34,847 bases of DNA, taken from Gammaproteobacteria bacterium (GTDB lineage Bacteria; Pseudomonadota; Gammaproteobacteria; Arenicellales; Poriferihabitantaceae). Position 1 is the first letter of the stretch. The number at the start of each line of letters is the position of its first letter. The notes under the pieces were generated by a model. It made no database searches, was not told the origin of the DNA, and was given only the letters and a program-made list of their open reading frames with translations. The stretch spans positions 1 through 34,847 of the forward strand of contig JALCBG010000016.1 of assembly GCA_028066695.1 (NCBI GenBank), read 5' to 3'. Of the stretch, positions 1 through 8,543 are shown piece after piece. A program made the translations under genes and the position numbers.

Positions 1-1468
1 CTTCCGGCCGCATGTGCGGGAACAGCAGCACATCGCGAATGGACGGGCTGTCGGTGAACAGCATGATCAGGCGGTCAATGCCGATGCCTTCGCCGGCGGC
101 CGGGGGCATGCCGTATTCCAGCGCGCGAATGTAGTCGGCGTCAAAATGCATCGCGTCCTTGTCGCCGCCGGTCGCGGCTTTTTGCTGCGCGCGAAAACGC
201 TCGGCTTGGTCGTCCGGGTCGTTGAGTTCGGAAAAGCCGTTGGCGATTTCGCGGCCGGCGATGAAGAGTTCAAAGCGGTCGCTGACTTCGGGGTTGTCGT
301 CGTTGCGGCGCGACAGCGGCGAGACTTCCACCGGGTATTCGGTGATGAAGGTCGGGTTTTGGAGTTTTTCCTCCACGGTTTTTTCAAAGATTTCCAGTTG
401 CAGTTTGCCGGCGCCGTCTTCGGGCTTGACTTCAACGCCGAGGTTTGCCGCGTATTTTGCGAGGAAGTTTTTGTCGGCGAGTTTTGCATCGTCCAATTCG
501 GCGTGCTCGCGCAACAGCGACTCGCGCAAAGTGATGCGTGCGAAAGGCGGGGCGAGGTCTATGCGTTTTTTCTGGTAGGTGAATTCGGGCGCGCCGTGCA
601 GTTCGGCGCAAAGTCCGCGCAGCATTTCTTCGCTCATGTCCATGAAGTCGCGGTAGTCGGCATACGCTTGGTAGAACTCCAGCATCGTGAATTCCGGGTT
701 GTGGCGCGTGCTGACGCCTTCGTTGCGGAAGATGCGGCCGAGTTCAAACACGCGCTCAAAACCGCCGACCACCAGCCGCTTCAAATACAACTCCGGCGCG
801 ATGCGCAGAAAAAGCTGCATGTCCAGCGCGTTGTGGTGGGTGATGAACGGGCGCGCCACCGCGCCGCCGGGAATCGGGTGCATCATCGGCGTTTCCACCT
901 CCAAAAAATTTCGCGCGCGCATGAAACCGCGCAAATACTCCACCGTTTTTGCGCGCATCACAAAAACCGCGCGCGCGTCTTCGCTCATTATCAGATCCAG
1001 ATAACGGCGGCGGTATTTCAATTCGGCGTCGCTGAGGCCGTGGGATTTCTCCGGCAGCGGACGCAGCGACTTGGTCAGCAAGCGCAATGCATCGGCGCGC
1101 ACGCTGAGTTCGCCGCTTTTGGTGTGGAACAATTCGCCCTCGGCGGCGAGAATGTCGCCGATGTCGTATTGCTTAAATTCGCCGTCATAAACGCCGGACG
1201 GCAGCGCGTCCCGCTGCAAAAAAAGTTGAATGCGCCCGCTCGCGTCGCGAATGTCGGCGAACGCGGCCTTGCCCATGACGCGCCGCGACATCATGCGCCC
1301 GGCGACTTTCACGCGGATTTTTTTGTCCGCGAGAAGTTCGGGATGCTCGCCGTATTTTTCGCGCAACTCGGCCGCGAACGCGCCGCGCCGAAAGTCATTC
1401 GGAAACGCGCCGCCTTTTTTTCGCAGCGACTCAAGTTTGCCGCGCCGCTGCCGTTCTTCGTCGCTCAT
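1..1468 (-). CDS. lysS: Lysyl-tRNA synthetase, class II (3' end cut by window edge)
   Basis: Charges tRNA-Lys with lysine in the cytoplasm. About 489 codons are present. The reading frame runs off the left edge at FPHMRPE, which in this family is only a few residues from the C-terminus (E. coli LysRS has 505). An N-terminal OB-fold anticodon-binding region comes first ([25 protein letters not shown]). The class II catalytic domain follows, with motif 2 ([18 protein letters not shown]) and motif 3 ([13 protein letters not shown]). The N-terminal domain shows this is LysS and not the short EF-P-modifying paralogue EpmA. The ATG lies 9 bases after the prfB stop, with an AGGGG Shine-Dalgarno-like stretch in the end of prfB. 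This suggests cotranscription and translational coupling, as for prfB-lysS in E. coli. Confidence 0.96.
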   Translation of the reverse strand, partial: MSDEERQRRGKLESLRKKGGAFPNDFRRGAFAAELREKYGEHPELLADKKIRVKVAGRMMSRRVMGKAAFADIRDASGRIQLFLQRDALPSGVYDGEFKQYDIGDILAAEGELFHTKSGELSVRADALRLLTKSLRPLPEKSHGLSDAELKYRRRYLDLIMSEDARAVFVMRAKTVEYLRGFMRARNFLEVETPMMHPIPGGAVARPFITHHNALDMQLFLRIAPELYLKRLVVGGFERVFELGRIFRNEGVSTRHNPEFTMLEFYQAYADYRDFMDMSEEMLRGLCAELHGAPEFTYQKKRIDLAPPFARITLRESLLREHAELDDAKLADKNFLAKYAANLGVEVKPEDGAGKLQLEIFEKTVEEKLQNPTFITEYPVEVSPLSRRNDDNPEVSDRFELFIAGREIANGFSELNDPDDQAERFRAQQKAATGGDKDAMHFDADYIRALEYGMPPAAGEGIGIDRLIMLFTDSPSIRDVLLFPHMRPE

Positions 1469-1477
1469 GCCGCGCCC

Positions 1478-2576
1478 CTACAAACCGGCCTTCAAACTCG
1501 CTTCAATAAACGGGCCGAGCGCGCCGTCCAGCACCGCCTGCGTGTTGCCGCTTTCCACGCCGGTGCGCAGGTCCTTGATGCGCGACTGGTCCAGGACATA
1601 CGAGCGGATCTGGCTGCCCCAGCCGATGCTCGCTTTGTTTTCCTCCTCGCTTTGCTGCTGTTCGCGGCGTTTTTGCATCTCGGCCTGAAACAGGCGCGAC
1701 TTCAGCATGGCCATCGCCTCGGCGCGGTTGCGGTGCTGCGAGCGGTCGTTCTGGCACTGCACCACGATTCCCGACGGCGCGTGCGTGATGCGCACCGCCG
1801 AGTCGGTGCGGTTGACATGCTGGCCGCCGGCGCCGCTGGCGCGGTAGGTATCCACGCGCAAATCGGCCGGGTTGATTTCCACATCAAAAGTCTCGTCAAT
1901 TTCCGGATAGACATACACCGAGGCGAACGAAGTGTGGCGGCGGTTGCCGGAGTCAAACGGGCTCTTTCGCACCAGGCGGTGCACGCCGGTCTCGGTGCGC
2001 AGGTAGCCGTAGGCGAATTCGCCGATCATTTTCAGCGTGGCGCTTTTTACGCCGGCGACATCGCCGTCGGATTTTTCCACCAGTTCGGTTTTGTAGTTCT
2101 GCTCGTCTCCCCAGCGCAAATACATGCGCAGCAGCATCTCGGCCCAGTCCTGCGCCTCGGTGCCGCCGGAGCCGGCCTGAATGTCCACGAAGGCGTTGTT
2201 GCCGTCGGCCTCGCCGGAAAACATCCGCGAAAACTCCATCTTGTCCAGCGCGGCCGCGGTCTTGGCGGCGTCGGCGGAAACGGCGGCGAGCGCGGCCGCG
2301 TCGTCTTCGGCGCGCGCCAATTCCAATAACTCGGAAGTGTCGTCAATGCCGCGCTGCAATTCGTCGAGCGATTCCACCGCGCGCTGCAGCCGCGCGCGCT
2401 CGCGGCCGAGCGCCTGCGCTTCGGACGGCGTGTCCCAGATGCCGGCGTCCTCCAGTTTTCCGGTTACCTGCGCGAGGCGCTCTTTTTTGCCGGCATAGTC
2501 AAAGCAACCTCCTGAGCGCGGCAAGCCGCTCGGTGGATGCGCGCAGCGATTCGGAAAGTTCGTTCGGCGTTTCCAT
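1478..2576 (-). CDS. prfB: Peptide chain release factor 2, expressed by programmed +1 frameshift
   Basis: RF2 recognises UGA and UAA stop codons and triggers peptidyl-tRNA hydrolysis. The gene is in two frames. ATG at 2576 opens 25 codons ending CTT, followed by an in-frame TGA (2501-2499). The ribosome must slip +1 to continue as GAC-TAT-GCC and so on (D-Y-A-G-K-K-E-R-L). Skipping one base gives 365 residues, the same as E. coli RF2. The stop-codon-recognition tripeptide SPF and the catalytic GGQ (residues 250-252, within SGAGGQHVN) are both present. An upstream -10-like TATAAT sits between dsbB and this gene. lysS follows after 9 bases. A reading that extends further upstream in the downstream frame runs through dsbB and is not real. 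Confidence 0.97.
2498..2513 (-). promoter_or_regulatory. prfB autoregulatory +1 frameshift site
   Basis: Read on the minus strand, an internal Shine-Dalgarno AGGAGG (2513-2508) is followed by TTG, then the slippery CTT (2504-2502), then TGA (2501-2499) and C. This has the same architecture and spacing as the E. coli site (AGG GGG TAT CTT TGA C), and the stop is also codon 26. When RF2 is scarce, termination at UGA is slow and +1 slippage yields full-length RF2. The internal anti-SD pairing stimulates the shift. Confidence 0.96.
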
Positions 2577-2602
2577 GTTCGTGTTCGGCGGGGCGGCGCG
2601 GG

Positions 2603-2608
2603 ATTATA
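2603..2608 (-). promoter_or_regulatory. Candidate -10 element for prfB-lysS
   Basis: A perfect TATAAT lies on the minus strand in the 43-base gap between the dsbB stop and the prfB ATG, 27 bases before the ATG. No good -35 hexamer is visible 16-18 bases upstream, so this is a tentative promoter. prfB may instead be read through from dsbB. Confidence 0.35.
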
Positions 2609-2619
2609 GCGCAGCGCCG

Positions 2620-3186
2620 CTACTTCGCGCGGCAGGCGGCGAAAAGCGCGCCCGCGGTGAGCAGCACAAGCCACACCAGACTCCACGCCGGCATGCTCAG
2701 CCCGATCAGTTTCCACTGCACTTCGGCGCATTCCCCCGAGCCGCGCAGCACCAGCGAGAGCGCGCGCTGCAGCGGGAACGCGTCCAGCAAATAGCCGAGC
2801 CCGGGTCCGCATTCCGGCACGCGCTCGGGCGGCAGACTCTGCAGCCACACATGCCGCGCGGCCACGGCCGCGCCGAGCGCCGCGGCGACGGCGGCGCATC
2901 CGGCGTAGATCCGCCGCCCGAGTCGGCGCGGGTTGTGCGCGGCCGCGGCGAGCAAAATCACCGCGACGGCGATGAAGGCGACGCGCTGAAAAATGCAAAG
3001 CGGGCACGGCTCCAATCCGTCCACATGCTGAAAATACAGCGCGATGGCGACCAGCGCGACGCAAAGCAGCGCGCCGCCGAGCGGCAATGCGCGCGGCGGC
3101 AGCGCGGAGACGGCGGCGATGGCTCCTTGAATTTTCATGGGAATTTTCATGGAAATTTTCGCGGAGATTTTGGCGGGCGGATTCAT
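2620..3186 (-). CDS. dsbB: Disulfide bond formation protein DsbB
   Basis: An inner-membrane quinone reductase that reoxidises the periplasmic thiol oxidase DsbA. Four hydrophobic segments are readable. The first periplasmic loop carries C61-P-L-C64. The second carries C126 (PEC) and C153 (GEC), matching the two catalytic cysteine pairs of DsbB. The conserved QR after the CxxC segment is also present (FQR). From the first ATG the protein has 188 residues, slightly long for the family. The extra N-terminus is a 12-base tandem repeat encoding A/M-K-I-S/P units, and ATGs at 3150 and 3138 are alternative starts. The one at 3138 gives a typical length of 172. No start has a clear Shine-Dalgarno. 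It lies between the DUF1820 gene and prfB on the same strand. Confidence 0.93.
   Translation of the reverse strand: MNPPAKISAKISMKIPMKIQGAIAAVSALPPRALPLGGALLCVALVAIALYFQHVDGLEPCPLCIFQRVAFIAVAVILLAAAAHNPRRLGRRIYAGCAAVAAALGAAVAARHVWLQSLPPERVPECGPGLGYLLDAFPLQRALSLVLRGSGECAEVQWKLIGLSMPAWSLVWLVLLTAGALFAACRAK
3127..3174 (-). repeat. 12-bp imperfect tandem repeat, four units, in the dsbB 5' end
   Basis: On the minus strand the units are GCCAAAATCTCC, GCGAAAATTTCC, ATGAAAATTCCC and ATGAAAATTCAA. They encode [12 protein letters not shown] and MKIQ. The last two units each supply a potential ATG start. The unit length keeps the frame, so copy number change would only lengthen or shorten the N-terminus. 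Confidence 0.8.
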
Positions 3187-3195
3187 GGTTCGCGC

Positions 3196-3201
3196 ATTAT
3201 A
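3196..3201 (-). promoter_or_regulatory. Candidate -10 element upstream of dsbB
   Basis: The minus strand reads TATAAT 10 bases upstream of the first dsbB ATG. The sequence is locally palindromic (ATTATAAT), so the plus strand also reads TATAAT. Transcription from it would start almost at the first ATG, which would favour one of the downstream starts. No convincing -35 is visible. Confidence 0.25.
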
Positions 3202-3213
3202 ATGGGCGCGGCG

Positions 3214-3561
3214 TTATTCCCCTTTCATCGGGCCCAGCGGAAACGCCGCGACATTTCCGGCCGGCGCCGGCGCGCCGCCGCTTTCAATGATTTTATTCAC
3301 GCCTTCTTTTTCCACCTCGTCAATGCGCACCACCGCATGCAGCGGAATGTAAGTGCGGCTGACCTGGCTGAACTCGGCTTTGAGCCGCTCCTCGGACGGG
3401 TCCACCACCATCTTGGAGCGCTCGCCGAAAATGATGCCGGCGACTTCCACGAACGCGTACAACCCGCTCTGCGAAACTTCGCGCGCATACAATTCATACA
3501 ATTTCCCCCGGTTGTGGAACTGGATTTTATAGACGCGCTTTTGGGTTTTTCGCTTTGTCAT
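3214..3561 (-). CDS. DUF1820 family protein
   Basis: A small cytoplasmic protein of 115 residues, with no known biochemical function. It is recognised by the conserved core YKIQFHNRGKLYELYAR, then SGLYAFVEV, FGERSKMVVDPSEERLK and the RTYIPLHAVVRIDEVEKEG block, which is the DUF1820 family pattern common in Gammaproteobacteria. Start choice: the frame is open 21 codons further upstream to 3624, but the family begins near the ATG at 3561 (MTKRK). The longer form would also overlap the divergent dacB start. The C-terminal tail is rich in Ala, Pro and Gly and looks unstructured. It is followed by dsbB 27 bases later. Confidence 0.85.
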   Translation of the reverse strand: MTKRKTQKRVYKIQFHNRGKLYELYAREVSQSGLYAFVEVAGIIFGERSKMVVDPSEERLKAEFSQVSRTYIPLHAVVRIDEVEKEGVNKIIESGGAPAPAGNVAAFPLGPMKGE

Positions 3562-3593
3562 CGGGGCGTTGCGGGCGGTTTGGCCGGGCGGGG

Positions 3594-3599
3594 AGTATA
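3594..3599 (-). promoter_or_regulatory. Candidate -10 element for the DUF1820 gene
   Basis: TATACT on the minus strand, 32 bases upstream of the ATG at 3561, in the divergent gap shared with dacB. No consensus -35 is found at 16-18 bases, so confidence is low. Confidence 0.3.
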
Positions 3600-3618
3600 G
3601 CCGATTGGCGTATTTGAT

Positions 3619-5160
3619 ATGCACATATTAATGAACACATTAATCAGCCGCTTTCTCCGGCCGCTTGCGACCGCAATAATTTTGGCGGCGGCAACGACCA
3701 CGGGCGCGCATGCCGATTTGCCCGCGCCGATTGCGGCCGCGCTCGCCGAGCAGCGCATTCCGGCGTCCAAGGTGAGTTTGGTGGTGCGCGCGCTGGACGA
3801 CCGCGGGCGCGGCGCGGCCTTGCTGCGCCACAACGCGGCGACCGCGCGCAATCCGGCCTCGGTGATCAAACTCCTGACCACGCTGGCCGCGCTGGAAACG
3901 CTGGGGCCCGACTACCGCTGGGAGACCGACTACCTCGCCGACGGCGCGATCCGAAACGGAACTTTGCACGGCGATTTAATTTTGCGCGGCGGCGGCGACC
4001 CGTTCATCACCGTGGAGGATTTTCTCGGCCATTTATTGGCGCTGCGCCAGACCGGCCTGCGCCGCATCAACGGCGACCTGGTCATTGACAACTCGCGCTT
4101 TGCGCCGGCGCATCACGACCCGGCCGCCTTTGACCGCCAGCCGACGCGCTCCTACAACACCGCGCCCGACGCCGCGCTGATCAACCTGTCGGCGACGCGT
4201 TTCGTGGTGGAGCCGCGCGGCGGGCGCATCACCGCGCGCGCCGAGCCGCCGCTCGCCGGGCTGCGCATTGACAACCGCATCAAAGCGCTCGGCGGAACAT
4301 GCAAAGGCAAGGGCGGCAACTGGAGTTACCGCATCGCGCGCGACGACAGCGCGCGCGGCGCCGACCGCCGGCAAAGCGGCGCGCGCATTTCGCTGCGCCC
4401 GATTCGCGTCCGCCTGCAGGGCGCCTACCGCGCGCAATGCGGCGAAGACGAACTCATTCGCAGCATCGTGCCGAACGCCGAATACACCTGCCGCCTGTTC
4501 ACCTCGCTGTGGCGCGAGATGGGCGGCAAATCCGGCGGCTGCCGCCTCGGCGCCGCGCCGCCGCGCGCGCGCCGGTTGCTGGCGCGCGAAGGCGCGCCGC
4601 TCGCCGACATCATCACCGGCATCAACAAGTTCAGCAACAATGTAATGACGCGCCAATTGCTGCTGACCCTCGCCGCGCCGCGCGTTGACGCGGACGGCGA
4701 CGGCGAGCCGGACACCGCGCAACCCGCATCGCGCCCGGCAACCGCCGCCGCCGGCGTCGCCGCGATTCGCGCCTGGCTTGCCAAGTCCGGCGTCGCCATG
4801 CCGTCGCTGGTCATGGACAACGGCGCCGGCCTGTCGCGCACAAGCCGCGCCTCCGCGGCCGGCCTGTCGCGCCTGCTCGCGCATGCCTGGCGCGGCAGTT
4901 ACCGCCCCGAATTCCTCTCCTCGCTCCCCCTCGCCGCCACCGACGGCACCATGCGCAAGCGCCTTTCCGAAAGCGCGTTGCGCGGCCGCGCGCGCATCAA
5001 GACCGGCTTAATCGACAACATCCGCAGCATGGCCGGCTATGTCCACGCCCGCGACGGCCGCCACTACGCGGTCGCAATGATGATTGACTCGCGCCGCGTA
5101 AATTTCTGGAGCGGCAACGCGGTGCAGGACGCGGTGCTGGAGTGGGTGTTTGCGCGGTGA
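3619..5160 (+). CDS. dacB: D-alanyl-D-alanine carboxypeptidase/endopeptidase, PBP4 family
   Basis: A periplasmic serine enzyme of peptidase family S13 that trims D-Ala from peptidoglycan stem peptides or cleaves cross-links. It has 513 residues. An N-terminal signal peptide (hydrophobic stretch around residues 16-27, Ala-rich cleavage region near AHA) is followed by the three active-site motifs: S81-V-I-K84 (SxxK), S339-N-N (SxN) and K461-T-G (KTG). The large insert between the first two motifs is typical of PBP4. A second ATG at residue 5 is an alternative start. It is transcribed divergently from the DUF1820 gene and converges with the alpha/beta hydrolase, leaving only three bases between the two stop codons. 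No terminator is visible there. Confidence 0.93.
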   Translation: MHILMNTLISRFLRPLATAIILAAATTTGAHADLPAPIAAALAEQRIPASKVSLVVRALDDRGRGAALLRHNAATARNPASVIKLLTTLAALETLGPDYRWETDYLADGAIRNGTLHGDLILRGGGDPFITVEDFLGHLLALRQTGLRRINGDLVIDNSRFAPAHHDPAAFDRQPTRSYNTAPDAALINLSATRFVVEPRGGRITARAEPPLAGLRIDNRIKALGGTCKGKGGNWSYRIARDDSARGADRRQSGARISLRPIRVRLQGAYRAQCGEDELIRSIVPNAEYTCRLFTSLWREMGGKSGGCRLGAAPPRARRLLAREGAPLADIITGINKFSNNVMTRQLLLTLAAPRVDADGDGEPDTAQPASRPATAAAGVAAIRAWLAKSGVAMPSLVMDNGAGLSRTSRASAAGLSRLLAHAWRGSYRPEFLSSLPLAATDGTMRKRLSESALRGRARIKTGLIDNIRSMAGYVHARDGRHYAVAMMIDSRRVNFWSGNAVQDAVLEWVFAR

Positions 5161-5163
5161 GGT

Positions 5164-5925
5164 TCAGGCGCCGGGGCGGACAAAATCCAGCACCAATTTG
5201 TTGAAGGTTTTTTCGTCCTCAAGATGCGCGTTGTGCGCGCAGCCCTTCATAAAATGCAGTTGCGCGCCGGGAATTGCGCGGCGCATTTCCCGCAGGCGGC
5301 GCGGGGCGTAAGTCCGGTCGCGGCACGCGCCGATGACCAGCGTCGGCATGCTGATTTCGGCGAGCCGTTCAGTCAGGTTGAAATTTTCCATCGCGCGCAG
5401 CGCGGCCAGCGCGGCCGGCATGCCGACCCGGTCGCTGCATGCCAGGCAGTCGGCATAGCGCGGATGCGCGGCGCCGTCCACAAACCAAGTCGCGACAATT
5501 TCCTTTCGCGCGGATTCCATGCCGCGCGCCTGCAGCCGCGTTTTGCTCTCGGCGAAAGTCTCAAAGCGCTCGGGCAAATTTCCGTCGCTGTTGGTCGCGA
5601 AGAGAATTAATTTTCGCGCGCGCGCGGGCGCGTCCAGCGCGATTTGCAGCGCGACCATGCCGCCCATGGAATGGCCGAGCAAATCAAAGCGTTCGCAGCC
5701 GAGCGCGTCCAGCGCGCCGAGCGTCCGCGCCGCCATCTCGGAAACGGAGCCGGCGGCGCGCGCCGCAAAACTTTCGCCGAAGCCGGGCAGGTCTATGGTA
5801 ATGACATCGGCAAATTCGGAAATGACACGGATGTTTGGCGCAAAAAATTTTCCGCAGCACAAAAAGCCGTGGATCATCACCAGCGGAACGCCGCCGCGGC
5901 CGGAGTATTTCGCGTGCGCCAGCAT
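5164..5925 (-). CDS. Alpha/beta-fold hydrolase of the proXVW-type transporter operon
   Basis: A cytoplasmic alpha/beta hydrolase of 253 residues with no signal peptide. It has the oxyanion-hole region VMIHGFLCC, nucleophile elbow G-H-S86-M-G, likely acid D203 (GACRDRTY) and catalytic His in GCAHNAH (H231 or H234). This gives a complete triad. Substrate is not readable from sequence; the family includes esterases, C-C hydrolases and haloperoxidase-like enzymes. It is the last gene of the run proX-proV-proW-hydrolase, 12 bases after the proW stop. One possibility is that it acts on an imported ester such as a choline or carnitine ester. That is inference from position only. Confidence 0.85.
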   Translation of the reverse strand: MLAHAKYSGRGGVPLVMIHGFLCCGKFFAPNIRVISEFADVITIDLPGFGESFAARAAGSVSEMAARTLGALDALGCERFDLLGHSMGGMVALQIALDAPARARKLILFATNSDGNLPERFETFAESKTRLQARGMESARKEIVATWFVDGAAHPRYADCLACSDRVGMPAALAALRAMENFNLTERLAEISMPTLVIGACRDRTYAPRRLREMRRAIPGAQLHFMKGCAHNAHLEDEKTFNKLVLDFVRPGA

Positions 5926-5937
5926 GACGCGGCGCGC

Positions 5938-7455
5938 TCAGCGGTTTCCGCCCTGAATGATGCGGTTCAAAATCATCGCGCAAAAAAGAATGGCGAAGCC
6001 GGCGAGAATTCCCTGGCCGACATTGGCGTATTGCAGCGCCTCCAGCACGTCCTCGCCGAGCCCCTTTGCGCCGATTAGCGACGCGACCACCACCATCGCC
6101 AGACTGAGCATGATGGTTTGGTTGATACCGGCGAAAATGGACGGCGCGGCCAGCGGCAGATCCACCTTGGTCAGCAAATACCACTTGGACGCGCCGAAAG
6201 CGATCGCCGCCTCGCGCACCGGCTGCGGCACGCCGCGCAGGCCGAGCACGGTCAGGCGCACCACCGGAGTGCCGCCGAAGATCATGGTGATGATGATCGC
6301 GGCCGGCTTGCCCACGCTGAAAAGCGCGATGACCGGAATCATGAAGACAAACGACGGCATGGTCTGCATGAAATCCATGACCGGGCGGATGACGCCGTAG
6401 AGGCGCTCGCGCTTGGCGCAGAGCACGCCGAGCGGAATGCCGATGGTGATGCTGATGCAGGCCGCCGTGCCGAGCAGGGCGAGCGTGGTCATCGCTTTTT
6501 CCCAGAACTCCAGCGCGCCCATGAAGGCGAGCGAGCCGGCGGCGAACACCGCGCCGCGCGCGCCGGCGGTGAGCCCGGTCAGCAGGATGATGAAACTGGC
6601 GACTATCGGCCACGGCGTCCGCACAAACAGCACTTCCAGATAATCCAGAAAAACGCGGATGCCGTAGGAGATGAAATAAAACAGGCCGGAGCCGGCGCCG
6701 GTCAGCCAGGAAAAAAACTCCACGATCCAGTTAATCGCGGCCAGCCGGTAGCGCGGGTCGGTCGGAAAGTTTCCGAGGTGCCCGGTCGGGTCGTTGAAGC
6801 CGTAAAACAAAATGCCGATGCAGTAGACGAACACGACGAAAACGCCGCTGAGCGCGATCCGCGCCGGCGCCAGCCCGCTTTTTAAACTGCGGTCGGAAAG
6901 CCATTCGGAAAAGCGCTTTTCCAGGATTCGGTTCGCCAGCAGTCCCTGCGCGCATTTCACCGCGAGCAGGGCGCCCAGGCCGGCCGCGGCCACCCACACC
7001 GCCGACTCCTCCACCGCGCGCATCTCCAGCCGGATGTTGGCGATCTCGCGCTCCAGCGAGTCGATCCAGCCGCGAATCGCGCCGACTTTGTCGCTGTTGT
7101 CCTCCAGCGCGGCCTGCAGTTGGCGGCGCCGCAAATCCAGCGTGCCTTCTATCGCGCCGATGCGCGCGCGCGCCTCGCCGGACAGATCGCCGAACAAGCC
7201 GCGCATGATTTGCGTGAGCGCGAAAGTCTCGGCGACCACGAACAGCATCCCCCACTTCCACAGGCCGCGCAGCCCGAACCACACCGGGCCGAGCGCGGCG
7301 GCGGCCGCGTTGAAACTGAAAACGAAGGCGGTGGTCGCGCCGATTTTGTTGAACTCGCGCAGGTAGTAGCGCGGGCTGGAGGCGACGAATCGCTTCAGCA
7401 ATTCGGCGCGGTCTTCGGACGGCGCCGTATTTTTGGGAGATTGCTGTTGGCTCAT
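5938..7455 (-). CDS. proW: Glycine betaine/choline-type ABC transporter permease with long N-terminal extension
   Basis: Inner-membrane permease of an osmoprotectant (quaternary amine) ABC importer. The C-terminal part, about residues 240-505, is the BPD-type permease. It has multiple membrane segments and the coupling-loop region around GLRGVPQPVREAAIAFGASK that contacts the ATPase, then GLGEDVLEAL. Residues 1 to about 235 are an extension not present in short ProW/OpuAB proteins. It holds hydrophobic segments near 40-80 and 150-175, with a charged heptad-rich stretch between (about 93-150: EARARIGAIEGTLDLRR, then SLEREIANIRLEMRAVE) that looks like a coiled coil. It overlaps the proV stop by four bases (ATGA), so the two subunits are translationally coupled. 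Confidence 0.9.
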   Translation of the reverse strand: MSQQQSPKNTAPSEDRAELLKRFVASSPRYYLREFNKIGATTAFVFSFNAAAAALGPVWFGLRGLWKWGMLFVVAETFALTQIMRGLFGDLSGEARARIGAIEGTLDLRRRQLQAALEDNSDKVGAIRGWIDSLEREIANIRLEMRAVEESAVWVAAAGLGALLAVKCAQGLLANRILEKRFSEWLSDRSLKSGLAPARIALSGVFVVFVYCIGILFYGFNDPTGHLGNFPTDPRYRLAAINWIVEFFSWLTGAGSGLFYFISYGIRVFLDYLEVLFVRTPWPIVASFIILLTGLTAGARGAVFAAGSLAFMGALEFWEKAMTTLALLGTAACISITIGIPLGVLCAKRERLYGVIRPVMDFMQTMPSFVFMIPVIALFSVGKPAAIIITMIFGGTPVVRLTVLGLRGVPQPVREAAIAFGASKWYLLTKVDLPLAAPSIFAGINQTIMLSLAMVVVASLIGAKGLGEDVLEALQYANVGQGILAGFAILFCAMILNRIIQGGNR

Positions 7456-8531
7456 GTTTCCGCTCCTTCTATGACGGTTTGCAGTAAATCCGCGGTGGTG
7501 ACCACGCCGAGGCGCGCGCCCGAATGGTCGACCACGACCAGCGGTTTATCCTGCCCGATTGCCGCGCTGATCAGCGCGCTGAGCGCGTCGTCCTCGCGGC
7601 ATTGCGGGCAGTCGCCGCCGAGCGCGCCGTGCTCGCGCTCAAACTCCGCAATGCCGCGCATCACCGCATGCGCGCGCACCACTTTGAGGCGCGAAATGCC
7701 GGCGACAAAATCGGCGACATACGAATCGGCCGGGCGCATCACGATGTTCTCCGGCGTGTCTTCCTGAATCAGGCGGCCGTCGCGCATGATGGCGATGCGG
7801 TCGCCGATGCGAACCGCCTCGTCCAGGTCGTGGGTGATGAACACGGTGGTCTTGTGCATGCGCTCGGAAAGCGCCATGAATTGATTTTGCAGTTGCCGCC
7901 GAATCAGCGGGTCCAGCGCGCTGAACGGCTCGTCCATCAGCAGAATGTCCGGGTCGGAGGCGAGCGCGCGCGCAAGCCCGATGCGCTGCTGCATGCCGCC
8001 CGACAATTCATGCGCGAACTTGTTGCCCCAGCCGCTCAGGTCGACCATCTCCAGATTTTGCTCGGCGATTTGCAGGCGGCGGTTTTTGCTGACGCCGCGA
8101 ATTTCCAGGGGCATGGCGATATTGTCCAGCACCGAGCGGTGCGGCATCAGCGCGAAATTTTGGAACACCATGGCGATGTGGCGGTTGCGAAATTCCTGCA
8201 GCGCCTTCGGCTCCAGTTGCATCACATCCAGCCCGTTGACATGAATGCTTCCATCGGTCGGCTCGAGCAGGCGGTTGATGTGGCGCACCAGCGTGGATTT
8301 TCCGCTGCCGGACAGGCCCATCACGCAGTAGATTTGCCCGGGCAGCACTTCAAAACTGACATCGGCGACGCCGATTACGCAGTTGTATTTCTCAAGCGCC
8401 TCCTGCTTGGAAATGCCGCCGCTCCGGATGCGCGCGAACGCCTCGCGCTCGCGCGCGCCGAAAATTTTCCAGGCGTTGGCGACGCGAATCGCCGCTTCGT
8501 CCGTTTCCGGTTTGGCGCGGGAGGCGGGCAT
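7452..8531 (-). CDS. proV: Glycine betaine/choline-type ABC transporter ATP-binding protein
   Basis: ATPase subunit of the importer, 359 residues. It has Walker A GLSGSGKST (72-80), the Q-loop in VFQNFALMPH, signature LSGGM (176-180), Walker B ILLMDE (196-201) and the switch His in FITHDLDEA. The N-terminal region KIFG with an insert before the core, and the C-terminal part from about residue 275 (VVDHSGARLGVVTTADLL), match the ProV/OpuAA type. The last segment is CBS-like, which in this family is linked to osmotic or ionic sensing. The ATG lies 12 bases after the terminator-like hairpin that separates it from proX. No clear Shine-Dalgarno is visible. It overlaps proW by four bases. Confidence 0.93.
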   Translation of the reverse strand: MPASRAKPETDEAAIRVANAWKIFGAREREAFARIRSGGISKQEALEKYNCVIGVADVSFEVLPGQIYCVMGLSGSGKSTLVRHINRLLEPTDGSIHVNGLDVMQLEPKALQEFRNRHIAMVFQNFALMPHRSVLDNIAMPLEIRGVSKNRRLQIAEQNLEMVDLSGWGNKFAHELSGGMQQRIGLARALASDPDILLMDEPFSALDPLIRRQLQNQFMALSERMHKTTVFITHDLDEAVRIGDRIAIMRDGRLIQEDTPENIVMRPADSYVADFVAGISRLKVVRAHAVMRGIAEFEREHGALGGDCPQCREDDALSALISAAIGQDKPLVVVDHSGARLGVVTTADLLQTVIEGAET

Positions 8532-8543
8532 CGGGCGGCAAAC

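Noticed and set aside
1-1468. Possible EpmA (EF-P lysyltransferase) in place of LysS
   Set aside because: The N-terminal anticodon-binding domain is present; EpmA lacks it.
14-2329. A 771-codon open frame on the plus strand opposite lysS and prfB
   Set aside because: It is antisense to two certain genes. Its Arg/Ala/Val/Phe-rich composition is the usual by-product of strong G/C third-position bias, and no domain is visible.
1478-3064. A longer continuous minus-strand frame that would give a 528-residue RF2
   Set aside because: It reads the post-frameshift frame back through dsbB. Known RF2 architecture, length and the frameshift site fix the start at 2576.
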